This document shows, in pieces, positions 8,745-18,478 of a DNA stretch of 64,000 nt. The translations under genes and the position numbers were made by a program. The notes below the pieces were generated by a model. It did not search any database. It was not told the origin of the DNA and saw only the letters and a list, made by a program, of their open reading frames with translations. Numbering within the stretch: the stretch's first letter is position 1; each line of letters begins with the position of its first letter. The stretch is from Variovorax jilinensis (GTDB lineage: Bacteria > Pseudomonadota > Gammaproteobacteria > Burkholderiales > Burkholderiaceae_C): contig NZ_JASZYQ010000002.1 in assembly GCF_030316885.1 (NCBI RefSeq), forward strand, positions 628,001-692,000, read 5' to 3'.

Positions 8745-8875
8745 GCAAGCTGTTTCATTTTGAGAATTTCCGGCGCAACGCGCAAGCGCATAGGGTTTTG
8801 CCTAGCATGCCCCGCAGGTCGCACGGCCAAGATTCCTTTCGCCTTCCAGCCATCACCTACAACGGAGACAGCCAC

Positions 8876-9370
8876 ATGCAGGTTTCATTCACGGTCAACG
8901 GCCGCGATGTCACGGTCGACGCGCCCCCCAACACCTTCCTCGTGCACGCAATCCGCGAGCACCTGCACCTGACCGGAACCCACGTCGGCTGCGACACCGC
9001 GCAGTGCGGCGCCTGCACCGTCCATGTCGACGGCCGCGCGATCAAGTCCTGCAATGTGCTCGTGGGCCAGGTGGCCGGCGCGCAGGTCACGACCATCGAG
9101 GGCATCGCCCAGCCCGACGGCACCATGCACCCGATGCAGGCCGCCTTCAAGGAGTGCCACGGCCTGCAATGCGGCTTCTGCACGCCCGGCATGGTCATGA
9201 GCGCGATCGACCTGTGCAACCACCATCCGAAGTCGAGCGAGACCGAGATCCGCGAACTGCTCGATGGCAACCTGTGCCGCTGCACCGGCTACCAGAACAT
9301 CGTCAAGGCGGTCCAGGTGGGCGGCGCGGCGATGCTTGCGGAGCCCGCCAAGACCACGGCGACGGCCTGA
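8876..9370 (+). CDS. coxS: Molybdenum hydroxylase small subunit, [2Fe-2S] (CoxS type)
   Basis: The electron-transfer subunit of a xanthine-oxidase-family enzyme, 164 aa. It has both iron-sulfur clusters of the family: the plant-type ferredoxin motif [16 protein letters not shown] near residue 42 and the helical cluster [11 protein letters not shown] plus [11 protein letters not shown] in the C-terminal half. The ATG at 8876 has a GGAG ribosome site at 8864. The large-subunit gene follows 10 bp downstream. The order small-large-medium differs from the M-S-L order of the well-studied form I CO dehydrogenase operon and is common in form II clusters. Confidence 0.95.
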   Translation: MQVSFTVNGRDVTVDAPPNTFLVHAIREHLHLTGTHVGCDTAQCGACTVHVDGRAIKSCNVLVGQVAGAQVTTIEGIAQPDGTMHPMQAAFKECHGLQCGFCTPGMVMSAIDLCNHHPKSSETEIRELLDGNLCRCTGYQNIVKAVQVGGAAMLAEPAKTTATA

Positions 9371-9380
9371 GGAGCACGAC

Positions 9381-11825
9381 ATGGGCGCACCAGATTTCGC
9401 AAAGCTGCCGCACATCGGCGAGGCCCTCCGGCGCAAGGAGGACTACCGGTTCCTGACCGGCGCCGGCCAGTACGTCGACGACGTGACCATGGGCAACCAG
9501 AGCCATGCCGTGTTCGTGCGTTCGCCGCATGCGCACGCCACCATCAAGTCGGTCGACATCGCCGCGGCCATGAAGATGCCCGGCGTGGTCGGCATCTTCA
9601 GCGGCAAGGACATCGAGGGCAAGATGGGCGGCCTGCCCTGCGGCTGGCTCATCAACAACCCCGACGGCACGCCCATGAAGGAGCCGATGCACCCGATCCT
9701 CGCGATCAACAAGGTGCGCTATGTCGGCGACCATGTCGCGATGGTGGTGGCCGAGACGGTCGAGCAGGCCAAGAACGCCGCCGAGGCGGTCGTGGTCGAC
9801 TACGACGTGCTGCAGCCGCTGGTCAGCGTGGCCGATGCCGCGAAGAAGCAGAGCGGCGTCACGATCCACGACGAGGCGCCCGACAACCAGTGCTACAAGT
9901 GGGCGATCGGCGACAAGGCCGCGGTCGATGCGGCCTTTGCCAACGCGGCCCACGTCACGAAGCTCGACCTGGTCAACAACCGCCTGGTGCCCAACCCGAT
10001 CGAGCCGCGGGTGGCGATCGGCAACTACAGCCGCGCCACCGAGGAATACGTTCTCTACGTCTCCAACCAGAATCCTCACGTCGAGCGGCTGCTGATGACC
10101 GCCTTCGTGCTCGGCCTGCCCGAGCACAAGGTGCGCGTCATTGCCCCCGACGTCGGCGGCGGCTTCGGCTCGAAGATCTTCCTGTACGCCGAGGACGTCT
10201 GCCTGACCTGGGCCGCCAAGCAGCTCAACCGCAGCATCAAGTGGACGGCCGAGCGTTCGGAGTGCTTCCTGTCCGACGCCCATGGCCGCGACCACGTGAG
10301 CCACGCCGAGATGGCAATGGACGCGCAGGGCAAGTTCCTCGCGATGCGTGTCCACACCGACGCCAACCTGGGCGCCTACCTGTCGACCTTCGCGACCGCG
10401 GTGCCGACCATCCTCTACGCCACGCTGCTCGCGGGCCAGTACGCGACGCCGCAGGTCTATGTCGAGGTCGATGCCTGGTTCACCAACACCGCGCCGGTCG
10501 ATGCCTACCGCGGCGCGGGCCGGCCCGAGGCCACCTACCTGCTCGAGCGCCTGGTGTCGCGCTGCGCCTGGGAGATGAACCTGGGCCAGGACGAGATCCG
10601 CAAGCGCAACTTCATCACCACCTTCCCGTATCAGACGCCGGTGGCGCTCCAGTACGACACGGGCGACTTCCACGCCTGCATGGACAAGGCCCGCGTGCTC
10701 GCCGACGTCGCCGGCTTCGAGGCCCGCAAGTCGGCCAGCGCCGCCAGGGGCATGCTGCGCGGCATCGGCTATTCGAGCTACATCGAGGCCTGCGGCATCG
10801 CACCGTCGAACATCGCGGGTGCCCTCGGTGCCCGCGCCGGCCTGTTCGAGTGCGGCGAGATCCGCGTCCACCCGACCGGCAGCGTGACCGTGTTCACGGG
10901 CTCGCACAGCCACGGCCAGGGCCACGAGACCACCTTCGCGCAGGTGGTGGCGGCTCGCCTGGGCATCGCGGTGGAGGCCGTCGACGTGGTGCACGGCGAC
11001 ACCGGCCGCGTGCCCTTCGGCATGGGCACCTACGGCTCGCGATCGATCTCGGTCGGCGGCGCCGCGATCATGAAGGCGCTCGACAAGATCGAGGCCAAGG
11101 CCAAGAAGATCGCGGCCCACCTGATGGAGGCCAGCGATGCCGACATCGAGTTCGCCAACGGCGAGTTCACGGTCAAGGGCACCGACAAGAAGATCCCGTT
11201 CGGCCAGGTGGCGCTGACGGCCTACGTGCCGCACAACTACCCGCTCGACAAGCTCGAGCCCGGGCTCAACGAGACCGCCTTCTACGACCCGACCAACTTC
11301 ACCTTCCCGGGCGGCACCTACATCTGCGAGGTCGAGATCGACAGGCAGACCGGCGAGACCCGCGTCGACCGCTTCAGCGCGGTCGACGACTTCGGCACCA
11401 TCATCAATCCGATGATCGTCGAGGGCCAGGTGCTCGGCGGCCTGGTGCAGGGCATCGGCCAGGCGCTGATGGAGAACTGCGTCTACGACAACGACACGGG
11501 CCAGCTGCTCACCGGCAGCTTCATGGACTATGCGATGCCGCGCGCGGCCGACTTCCCGATGTTCAAGCTCGACACCGTCTGCACGCCGTGCACCCACAAC
11601 CCGCTCGGCACCAAGGGCTGTGGCGAGGCCGGCGCGATCGGCTCGCCACCGGCGGTGATCAACGCCGTGCTCGACGCGCTGGCGCCGCTCGGCGTCAAGG
11701 ACTTCGACATGCCGGCCTCGCCGCACCGCGTCTGGGAGGCGATGCAGAAGGGCAGCACCACCCCGACGCAGCAGCCCCAGCAACCCTCGCTGGCCGCCAG
11801 CACCCAAGGCCGTCCCGCTCCCTGA
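9381..11825 (+). CDS. coxL: Molybdenum hydroxylase large subunit, form II CoxL type
   Basis: The catalytic subunit carrying the molybdopterin cofactor, 814 aa. Family motifs include [10 protein letters not shown] in the cofactor-binding region, [14 protein letters not shown], and the C-terminal [15 protein letters not shown] with the conserved Glu near the metal. The loop used to tell CO dehydrogenases apart reads [14 protein letters not shown]: the AYRGAGR form II signature, not the AYXCSFR loop of true CO-oxidising form I enzymes. The physiological substrate is thus probably not CO, or CO at best slowly; form II members include enzymes of unknown substrate. The ATG at 9381 follows GAGGAGC. 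Confidence 0.94.
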   Translation: MGAPDFAKLPHIGEALRRKEDYRFLTGAGQYVDDVTMGNQSHAVFVRSPHAHATIKSVDIAAAMKMPGVVGIFSGKDIEGKMGGLPCGWLINNPDGTPMKEPMHPILAINKVRYVGDHVAMVVAETVEQAKNAAEAVVVDYDVLQPLVSVADAAKKQSGVTIHDEAPDNQCYKWAIGDKAAVDAAFANAAHVTKLDLVNNRLVPNPIEPRVAIGNYSRATEEYVLYVSNQNPHVERLLMTAFVLGLPEHKVRVIAPDVGGGFGSKIFLYAEDVCLTWAAKQLNRSIKWTAERSECFLSDAHGRDHVSHAEMAMDAQGKFLAMRVHTDANLGAYLSTFATAVPTILYATLLAGQYATPQVYVEVDAWFTNTAPVDAYRGAGRPEATYLLERLVSRCAWEMNLGQDEIRKRNFITTFPYQTPVALQYDTGDFHACMDKARVLADVAGFEARKSASAARGMLRGIGYSSYIEACGIAPSNIAGALGARAGLFECGEIRVHPTGSVTVFTGSHSHGQGHETTFAQVVAARLGIAVEAVDVVHGDTGRVPFGMGTYGSRSISVGGAAIMKALDKIEAKAKKIAAHLMEASDADIEFANGEFTVKGTDKKIPFGQVALTAYVPHNYPLDKLEPGLNETAFYDPTNFTFPGGTYICEVEIDRQTGETRVDRFSAVDDFGTIINPMIVEGQVLGGLVQGIGQALMENCVYDNDTGQLLTGSFMDYAMPRAADFPMFKLDTVCTPCTHNPLGTKGCGEAGAIGSPPAVINAVLDALAPLGVKDFDMPASPHRVWEAMQKGSTTPTQQPQQPSLAASTQGRPAP

Positions 11826-11845
11826 ACACCGAAGGAAATCACACC

Positions 11846-12637
11846 ATGTACGCCTTCACCCTCGAACGTCCCACCACCCTGGCCGATGCGGTCAAGCTCG
11901 CAGGCGCGGGCGCCAAGCCCCTGGCCGGCGGCCAGACGCTGCTGGCCTCCATGAAGCTGCGGCTGGCGGCCCACGACCAGCTCGCCGACCTCAGCGGCGT
12001 CAAGGAGCTCACGGGCATCACGCGCGAAGGCAATGCCTTCGTGATCGGTGCCATGTCGCGGCATCTCGCGGTCGCCAACCATGCCGACATCAAGGCCGCC
12101 TACCCGGCGCTGGCCGACCTGGCCTCGCGCATCGGCGACCGCCAGGTGCGCGCCATGGGCACAATCGGCGGCTCGGTCGCCAACAACGACCCGGCCGCCT
12201 GCTATCCGAGCGCGGTGCTCGGCTCGGGCGCGACCGTGATCACCACGCAGCGCGAGATCGCGGCCGACGATTTCTTCCAGGGCCTCTTCACCACCGCGCT
12301 CGAGGACGGTGAACTGATCAAGGCGATCCGCTTTCCGATCCCGAAACGTGCGGCCTACGAGAAACTGCGTCAGAAGGCCTCGCACTTTCCGCTGGTCGGC
12401 ATCTTCCTGGCGCAGTACGACGGCGGCGTGCGCGTGGCCGTCACGGGCGCGGGCAACGGCGTGTTCCGCCACCAGGGTCTCGAGGCCGCGCTGACGAAGG
12501 ACTTCTCGGTGGCCTCCGCGGCCGCGGTGAAGATCGACGACGGCGCACTCAACAGCGACCTGCATGCCTCGGCGGCCTACCGGGCCAATCTCATCAGCGT
12601 CCTGACCCAGCGCGCGGTGGCAAAGGCGCTGGGCTAA
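11846..12637 (+). CDS. coxM: Molybdenum hydroxylase FAD subunit (CoxM type)
   Basis: The medium, FAD-binding subunit, 263 aa. It has the two glycine-rich FAD motifs of the family: LAGGQTLLASMKLRLA near residue 30 and MGTIGGSVANNDPAA near residue 105. It completes the three-subunit enzyme with the two preceding genes; the spacing of 20 bp and a GAAGGAAA ribosome site indicate one operon. It passes electrons from the iron-sulfur subunit to a quinone or other acceptor. Confidence 0.94.
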   Translation: MYAFTLERPTTLADAVKLAGAGAKPLAGGQTLLASMKLRLAAHDQLADLSGVKELTGITREGNAFVIGAMSRHLAVANHADIKAAYPALADLASRIGDRQVRAMGTIGGSVANNDPAACYPSAVLGSGATVITTQREIAADDFFQGLFTTALEDGELIKAIRFPIPKRAAYEKLRQKASHFPLVGIFLAQYDGGVRVAVTGAGNGVFRHQGLEAALTKDFSVASAAAVKIDDGALNSDLHASAAYRANLISVLTQRAVAKALG

Positions 12638-12646
12638 GCTGTCGCG

Positions 12647-13576
12647 ATGACCGACCACACGCCTGCGACGATCACCCCGTTCCCCACCATCGACGCAGTC
12701 GTGCAGGCGCTTCAGGGCGCCGGCTACTTCGCCGATCGGCGGCTGGCGACCGCCGTGTTCCTCGCGCTCAGGCTGCAGCGGCCGCTGCTGCTCGAGGGCG
12801 AGCCGGGCGTCGGCAAGACCGAGCTGGCGAAGGCCCTGTCGACCGCGCTCGGACGCGAACTGCTGCGCCTGCAGTGCTACGACGGGCTCGAGCAGCGAGA
12901 AGCGCTCTACGAATGGAACTACGCGGCGCAGCTGCTCCACATGCGCGCAGCCGAAGCGCACGGCGCTTCGAGCGACATCGAATCCGAGGTCTACCAGCCG
13001 CGCTACCTGATTCGCCGGCCGCTGCTGCAGGCCCTGCAGGCGCCGGCGCCGGGCGCGGTGCTGCTGATCGACGAGGTCGATCGCGCCGACGAACCCTTCG
13101 AGGCCTTCCTGCTCGAGTACCTGGGCGAGTACCAGGTCAGCATTCCCGAGCTCGGCACCGTGAGCGCGCTGGTGCCGCCGGTAACGCTCCTGACCAGCAA
13201 CCGGACGCGCGAGCTCAACGACGCGGTCAAGCGGCGCTGCCTCTACCACTGGCTCGACTATCCCGAGCGGGATCGCGAGCTGGCCATCGTGCGAGCCCAG
13301 GTGCCGCAGGCCGGTGCAGTGCTGTCCGAGCAGGTCGCGGCCTTCGTCGGCCGGCTGCGCAGTGCGCCGTTCGCGAGTGCCTTCCAGCGCGGGCCCGGCA
13401 TCGCCGAGAGCGTCGAATGGGCCAGGGCGCTGGTGGCGCTCGATACGGTCGAGCTCGATCCCGAGATCGTGGTCGACACCGCCGGCATCCTGTTCAAGCA
13501 GCGCGACGACGTGGCCGCCCTCACGCACGAACTCGCGCACGATCTGCTCAAGCCCGAGGAGGAGGGCGCCTCTTGA
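12647..13576 (+). CDS. coxD: MoxR-family AAA+ ATPase (CoxD type)
   Basis: A 309-residue AAA+ chaperone-like ATPase. Walker A is EGEPGVGKTELAKAL near residue 50, Walker B is VLLIDEVDRADEPFEAFLLE, and sensor 1 is LLTSNRTRELNDAVKRRC. In CO dehydrogenase clusters CoxD works with the VWA protein CoxE to mature the copper/molybdenum or sulfido-molybdenum site. It starts 9 bp after coxM, and its stop overlaps the next gene's TTG start. A specific role on this form II enzyme is inferred. Confidence 0.92.
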   Translation: MTDHTPATITPFPTIDAVVQALQGAGYFADRRLATAVFLALRLQRPLLLEGEPGVGKTELAKALSTALGRELLRLQCYDGLEQREALYEWNYAAQLLHMRAAEAHGASSDIESEVYQPRYLIRRPLLQALQAPAPGAVLLIDEVDRADEPFEAFLLEYLGEYQVSIPELGTVSALVPPVTLLTSNRTRELNDAVKRRCLYHWLDYPERDRELAIVRAQVPQAGAVLSEQVAAFVGRLRSAPFASAFQRGPGIAESVEWARALVALDTVELDPEIVVDTAGILFKQRDDVAALTHELAHDLLKPEEEGAS

Positions 13577-14778
13577 GCGGCAGCGTGCAGCAGCTCGGCG
13601 ATGCCCGTCGCGGCAAGCTGGCCGGCAACATGGCGGGCTTCGGACGCGCATTGCGACGAGCAGGCGTGCGTACCGATTCGATGCGCATCGCGCTCGCGGC
13701 CGAGGCCGCCACGCTGGTCGGCGTCGACAGCCGGCACGATCTTGCCGCCGCGATGGAAGCCGTGATGATCAGCCGCGAGGAAGACCGCATGGTGTTCCGG
13801 GAACTGTTCGACACCTGGTTTCGCGATCCCGAGCTTGCCAACAAGCTGCTGGCCCAGATGCTGCCGAGCGCCGAAGGCAAGGCCGAGCCCTCGAAGCGGC
13901 GGCCGCGCGTGCGCGAGGCGCTGGCGGCGCCGCGCGATGCGGTCAAGCCGGCACAGACCGAGCGCGAGATCGACTTCGATGCCGCCATGACCGCGAGCGA
14001 CCGGCAGCGCCTGCACCATGCCGATTTCAATGCGCTCGGTGCCGCCGAATACCGGCTGGTCGAACGCCTGGCGCGCGACATCGCGCTGCCGGTGCCCACC
14101 CTGCCTTCGCGACGGCTGCGTGTGGCCGGCGACAGCGCGGCCCATTCGCGCATGCATTGGCCCGGCGTGCTGCACGAGGCCGCACGCACCGGCGGCGAGC
14201 TCATTCGGCTTCCGCGGCTGTCGCGGCGCCGGCAGCCGCTGCCGCTGCTGGTGCTGGTCGACGTGTCGGGCTCGATGGAGCGTTACGCGCGCCTGCTGCT
14301 GGCCTTCCTGCATGCGTCGACGCGGCGCGCAGGCCGGCGCGACGTGTTCGCCTTCGGCACCCACCTGACCGACCTCACGCCCGCCTTCCGCATTGCCGAC
14401 ACCGACGCCATGCTCGGCGCCGCGGGTGCGGCGATCGACGACTTCGCGGGCGGCACGCGCCTGGGCGAATCGCTCGCCACGCTGCGGCAGCGGCACGCGC
14501 GTCGTCTCACGGGCCGCCGCACGCTGGTGCTGGTGATCAGCGACGGCCTCGACACCGGCGAGCCCGAGACCCTGGAGCGCGAGCTGCAATGGGTAAAGCG
14601 CCATTCGCGGCGCCTGCTGTGGCTCAACCCGCTGCTGCGCTACGAAGGCTACGCTCCCCTTGCGCGCGGTGCGGCCATGCTGCACCGCCATGCGGACGCG
14701 ATGCTCGCGGTCCACAATCTGAGCGCCCTCGAGCAGCTGGCAGCCAGCCTGGCCGCGCTGATGCGCGCCGGCCGCTGA
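13573..14778 (+). CDS. coxE: VWA-domain protein (CoxE type)
   Basis: A 401-residue partner of the MoxR ATPase. The VWA domain begins near residue 215 with the metal-ion-dependent adhesion motif LVDVSGSMERYARLL and continues with DFAGGTRLGESLATL and LVISDGLDTG. The start is a TTG at 13573 in a TTGA overlap with the coxD stop, the strongest indication of translational coupling; an ATG further in (13630) would remove conserved N-terminal sequence. It probably docks CoxD onto the hydroxylase during cofactor maturation. Confidence 0.9.
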   Translation: MSGSVQQLGDARRGKLAGNMAGFGRALRRAGVRTDSMRIALAAEAATLVGVDSRHDLAAAMEAVMISREEDRMVFRELFDTWFRDPELANKLLAQMLPSAEGKAEPSKRRPRVREALAAPRDAVKPAQTEREIDFDAAMTASDRQRLHHADFNALGAAEYRLVERLARDIALPVPTLPSRRLRVAGDSAAHSRMHWPGVLHEAARTGGELIRLPRLSRRRQPLPLLVLVDVSGSMERYARLLLAFLHASTRRAGRRDVFAFGTHLTDLTPAFRIADTDAMLGAAGAAIDDFAGGTRLGESLATLRQRHARRLTGRRTLVLVISDGLDTGEPETLERELQWVKRHSRRLLWLNPLLRYEGYAPLARGAAMLHRHADAMLAVHNLSALEQLAASLAALMRAGR

Positions 14779-14814
14779 CGGCCGCCACCTCCCAACGACA
14801 ACAAGGAACCCACC

Positions 14815-15390
14815 ATGGAAATGCTCGGCAACCGGCGCCTCGGCGTCACGCAGCAACAGGCCTGGGAAGCGCTCAACGACCCCGAGACGCTGCGCAAATG
14901 CATCCCGGGCTGCGACAAGTTCGAGCTCACGGGCGAGAACCAGTACACGGTGGCGCTGGCGCTCAAGATCGGCCCGGTCTCGGCCAAGTTCAACGGCAAG
15001 GTGACGCTGGCCGACATCCAGGCGCCCGACAGCTACAAGCTGTCCTTCGAGGGGCAGGGCGGCGTGGCCGGCTTTGCCAAGGGCGCGTCGAGCGTCTCGC
15101 TCAAGCCCGTGGCAGATGGCGGCGACGGCTGCGAGCTCGACTACACGGTGCAGGCCCAGGTCGGCGGCAAGATCGCGCAGATGGGCCAGCGCCTCATCGA
15201 CGGTGCCGCGAAATCGACCGCCGACGATTTCTTCAAGCGATTCGACGCCGAGATGCAGAGCCGATACGGTCCGCCGGCCGGCGCCGACGAGGCGCCCGAG
15301 CCCGAGAAGACCGGTGCCGTGGCCGGCTTCATGCAGAAGCTCGGCCTTGGCAAGAAGGCCTCGCCCGGCGGTGAAGAGCCGGCCGACTGA
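14815..15390 (+). CDS. coxG: CoxG-family SRPBCC protein
   Basis: A 191-residue protein annotated in its family as CO dehydrogenase subunit G. The SRPBCC (START-like) domain spans about residues 1-145 and begins MEMLGNRRLGVTQQQAWEAL with CIPGCDKFE, a very conserved CoxG signature. A charged linker leads to a short C-terminal amphipathic stretch (GAVAGFMQKLGLGKK) that may contact the membrane. In characterised systems CoxG helps recruit the enzyme to the membrane for electron transfer. A GGAACC site precedes the ATG at 14815. Confidence 0.93.
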   Translation: MEMLGNRRLGVTQQQAWEALNDPETLRKCIPGCDKFELTGENQYTVALALKIGPVSAKFNGKVTLADIQAPDSYKLSFEGQGGVAGFAKGASSVSLKPVADGGDGCELDYTVQAQVGGKIAQMGQRLIDGAAKSTADDFFKRFDAEMQSRYGPPAGADEAPEPEKTGAVAGFMQKLGLGKKASPGGEEPAD

Positions 15391-15401
15391 GAATCGCAGG
15401 C

Positions 15402-16412
15402 ATGGAAAATCTCGATGTGATGGTGCTGCGCACGCTGCGCGACTGGCGCCTCGCCGGACGCCGCGCGTTGCTGTCGACGGTGGTGCGCACCTGGGGTTCG
15501 TCGCCGCGCCCGATTGGCTCGATCATGGCGCTGGCCGAGGACGGCGCGGTGGTCGGGTCGGTCTCGGGCGGCTGCATCGAGGACGATCTCATCGCGCGCT
15601 ACAGCCGTGCCCATGGCGATGGCGCCATGCCTACGGGCGCACCGGCGCTGGTCAAGTACGGCATCACGGCCGACGAGGCGCATCGCTTCGGCCTGCCCTG
15701 CGGCGGAACGCTCGAACTGCTGCTCGAATACGACCCCGACGCCGACGCGCTCCAGACCCTGGTGGCGGCCCTCGAGCAGGGGCGGCTGATGCAGCGCAGC
15801 GTGACGCTGGCCGACGGCACGGTGGCACTCTCGGAGGCCGCCGCGCCGCAGGAACTGCGCGTCGACGATCAGGTGCTCGTCAACACCTTCGGCCCCGAAT
15901 ACCGCATGCTGCTGATCGGCGCGGGGCAGCTGGCCGAATACCTCGCGACGATGGCGAAGTTCAGCGGCTTTGCGGTGACGCTGTGCGATCCGCGGGCCGA
16001 GTACCGCACCACCTTCGACCAGCCCGGCGTGGCGATGACCACCGAGATGCCCGACGACGCCGTGACCGCGTTCCGGCCGGACCGCCGCACCTGCGTGGTC
16101 GCGCTCACTCACGATCCCAAGCTCGACGACCTGGCCCTGCTGGAGGCGCTGCAAAGCGAGGCCTTCTACGTCGGCGCGATCGGCTCGCGCCGCAATGCCG
16201 AGGCGCGGCGGCAGCGCATGATCGAGCACTTCGAGCAGACCCCCGATTCGCTCGCCCGCCTGCGCGGACCGATCGGCATCTACATCGGAAGCAAGACGCC
16301 GTCCGAGATCGCGGTCAGCGTGATGGCGGAGATCCTGGCGGTGAAGAACGCGGTCACGTTGCCGCGCGAGGCCGACGTGGCGGTGGCCAAGGCGGCCGTA
16401 CTCAGCGTTTAG
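15402..16412 (+). CDS. XdhC/CoxF-family molybdenum cofactor maturation protein
   Basis: A 336-residue protein of the XdhC family, which binds molybdenum cofactor and supports its sulfuration and insertion. The N-terminal XdhC domain shows WGSSPRPIGSIMAL and GSVSGGCIEDDLIARY; a Rossmann-like C-terminal domain carries LLIGAGQLAEYLATMAKF and GAIGSRRNAEARRQRM. It is the last gene of the cox operon, 11 bp after coxG, and overlaps the convergent small membrane protein gene by 11 bp. CoxF and CoxI are close relatives, so the exact symbol is left open. Confidence 0.9.
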   Translation: MENLDVMVLRTLRDWRLAGRRALLSTVVRTWGSSPRPIGSIMALAEDGAVVGSVSGGCIEDDLIARYSRAHGDGAMPTGAPALVKYGITADEAHRFGLPCGGTLELLLEYDPDADALQTLVAALEQGRLMQRSVTLADGTVALSEAAAPQELRVDDQVLVNTFGPEYRMLLIGAGQLAEYLATMAKFSGFAVTLCDPRAEYRTTFDQPGVAMTTEMPDDAVTAFRPDRRTCVVALTHDPKLDDLALLEALQSEAFYVGAIGSRRNAEARRQRMIEHFEQTPDSLARLRGPIGIYIGSKTPSEIAVSVMAEILAVKNAVTLPREADVAVAKAAVLSV

Positions 16413-16629
16413 TGGGCCCGAACAGCCCCGCGAGGAAGGTGGTGTTGCGACCCATGGCGCGACGCATCTCGCTCGACTCCTGCGAATCGGCGCGTGCCAT
16501 CGAGAACACGAAGGCGCCCGCGATCAGCGCGAAGCAGACCAGTGCCGCGATCACGAGGCCGGTGATGCCGGCCAGGTAATAAGCGGCGGCAATGACCGCG
16601 ATGTTGAGCAGAAGGAGGATGGCGCGCAT
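16402..16629 (-). CDS. Small two-helix membrane protein, unknown function
   Basis: 75 residues with two predicted membrane helices (LLLLNIAVIAAAYYLAGI and GLVIAALVCFALIAGAFVF) and a basic C-terminal tail ending GLFGPTKR. It is convergent with the XdhC-family gene, overlapping its end by 11 bp. Two starts are possible, at 16629 or 16650; neither has a good ribosome site. I do not recognise the family. Confidence 0.6.
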   Translation of the reverse strand: MRAILLLLNIAVIAAAYYLAGITGLVIAALVCFALIAGAFVFSMARADSQESSEMRRAMGRNTTFLAGLFGPTKR

Positions 16630-16680
16630 GCATCGCAGGCTAGCAGACATCCGGCCCGCCGGCGCGTGAAAAACTGCCCG

Positions 16681-18168
16681 CTATGGCCGAGACCTTGCGT
16701 CCGGCGGCGCCCGGCTGCCGTTTTCGGGCGCGGCATCGAAGGCCGCGAGCAGCAGCGGCGTCGGGGCGTGCATCGGCAGCGTCGCGGGTTGCATCGGCGC
16801 CATCCCCGGCGCGAAGCCTGCCGCCGCGAAGCGCCGCAACAGTGCCGCGTCGTTGCTGACGATGTGCACCGGCACTTCCCAGGAAGCGCCAGGGCCGCTC
16901 ACGCTGGCCATCGGCTGGTGGTCGCCGATCACGATCGTGAGCATGCGGGGCGGTGCGCGATGCGCCAGCCAGTCGCCCAGCCATTCGAAGCTGCCGGCCA
17001 GCGCCTCGAGATAGGCCGGTACCGGCTCGAGCCACGACACCGGCGCATCGAGCGCTTCGGCCAGCTGGTGCGGCGTGTAGGCCTGCGCGGTCAGCAAACG
17101 CTCCAGTCGCTCACGTAGGGCGCCAGCGGACGGAAGGGCGCGTGGCTCGCGAGCGTCGGGAACACGATCAGCCGCGGCGCCCGCCGCTCCGGTTGCTCGG
17201 CCAGTTCCTGCGCCTGCAGCAGCGCCATCGAGGCCTGGTCAGGAATGCGCCAGTGGCCGAAGGCCGGGCCGGCATAGCCGATGGTGCCGGCGTCGGCCAC
17301 GCGGTCGAAGCCGTAGAAGCGGCCCTCGGGCCACGGCTTTTGCAGGCCCGGCATCCAGCCCACGGTGCGCCAGCCCCGGGCGGCGAAGTGGCTCACGAGC
17401 GTGGGCCTGTGCCGTATCGTCGAGCGTGCTCACGCCGTAGGACTCGGCAAACAGCAGCAGCACGTCGGCGCCCGCAAGGCCGGCCAGCGTGCCGTCGAAG
17501 GCCGGGCTCGGCGACAGCTGCCGGTCGCTGCGGCCGGGGGCCAGCTGGCCGGCGATCAACTCGGCCTGGCGCGCCACGATCGGCGCGACAGGCATCGAGA
17601 AGAACCAGCGCGTGTTGCGCCCGCCCACGCCCTGCAGCATGAAAGCGGCCAGCAACCCCAGGCCGACCAGCACGAGCAGGGGCAGCGGCTGTCGCCAGGC
17701 CAGCTGGCGTGCGATCGACGACCAGCAGCCCTGCGCGAGCCGGTAGAGGGCGACGACCATCGCGACGACTGCCACGGCGCCGAGCGCGATCTGCACGCGC
17801 GAGACGTTGCCTATCGCAAGCACCTCGAACAGGTGGCGCCCGTCCCAGTAGAGGTTGATCTGGCGGCCGAACACCGCCGAGGCCGTGACCTCGGCATAGC
17901 GCGTGACGACCCAGAAGGTGGTGAGGAGCGCGAGCAGGCGCAGCATGCCGGGGCCGACACCGCCGCGCAGCCGGACCCAGGCCGCGAGCGCGAGCGTTGC
18001 CATCGACAGCTCGAAGGACAGCCGCAACGCCGGCACCGCCCATCAGGTCGGCCACAGGTTCTCGAGCGTGAGCAGCCCGTTCAGCAGCGCGAACGGCGGC
18101 GCCAGGTGCAGCAGCCAGCGGCCCCAGCCCGGCCATGGCCCGGCGCCCGGCGCCGTGCCTTCGTTCAC
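16681..18168 (-). pseudogene. Broken sulfatase/LTA-synthase-like membrane phosphotransferase gene
   Basis: Read through its breaks, this encodes about 490 residues: several N-terminal membrane helices (to about 17.65 kb) followed by an alkaline-phosphatase-superfamily sulfatase domain with LLLFAESYGVSTLDD and the metal-site segment LTIVIGDHQPMAS. It starts with GTG at 18168 in a GTGA overlap with the YceI stop. Three lesions interrupt it: an in-frame TGA at 18043-18045 (after ENLWPT, before WAVPALRL), an extra base at about 17401-17406, and a missing G at about 17105-17110. Protein similarity continues on both sides of each lesion. This is either a decaying gene or a poorly assembled stretch; the homopolymer-like character of two lesions favours checking reads first. 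Confidence 0.7.
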
Positions 18169-18478
18169 TTGCGTTGCGCCTCGAACTCGACGATCAGCGG
18201 CACCTCGTCGCCGACCCATTCGTTGGCAACGCCATAGTTCATGCCGTGCGCGCTGCGCCCGAAGCTGCCGCGCGCCGACACGCCATCGTGTAGACCTTGT
18301 CGATCGGCGACGGGCCGATCCGGTTGAGCGTGGCGGTGAGCGTCAGCGGCTGCGCGGCCGAGCAGCTCGAGCTGGCCCGGGACCTCGAAGCTGCGCTCGC
18401 CGGTGCGGCGCGCACCCGCCGCGGTGAAGACCATGCGCGGGAACTGCGACGCGTTGAGGAAGTCGGCGCTCTATCGAA
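18165..18478 (-). pseudogene. YceI-family protein fragment, 5'-truncated and frameshifted
   Basis: The C-terminal half of a YceI-like lipocalin-fold protein: [18 protein letters not shown], then FEVPGQLELLGR, QPLTLTATLNRIGPSP, and the end AHGMNYGVANEWVGDEVPLI. YceI proteins bind polyisoprenoids and are normally about 190 residues; only about 104 are present. Two frameshifts are visible, at about 18351-18356 and 18281-18285. The 5' end is joined directly to the truncated CDP-alcohol phosphatidyltransferase gene, and the next gene starts in a GTGA overlap, so the original operon order is still visible. Confidence 0.7.

Noticed and set aside
8694-8875. Sigma-54 promoter for coxS
   Set aside because: No GG-N10-GC with good flanking match; the divergent regulator lacks the AAA+ domain.
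9303-11807. 834-codon open frame antisense to coxL
   Set aside because: High-GC shadow of the well-supported coxL gene; no recognisable domain and Val/Asp/Arg-rich composition.
17100-17410. Programmed frameshifting in the sulfatase-like gene
   Set aside because: No slippery heptamer or pseudoknot is evident at either site, and the shifts go in opposite directions.
18043-18045. In-frame TGA as a selenocysteine codon
   Set aside because: No SECIS-like stem follows it in the coding strand that I can see, and the neighbouring frameshifts favour decay or sequencing error.
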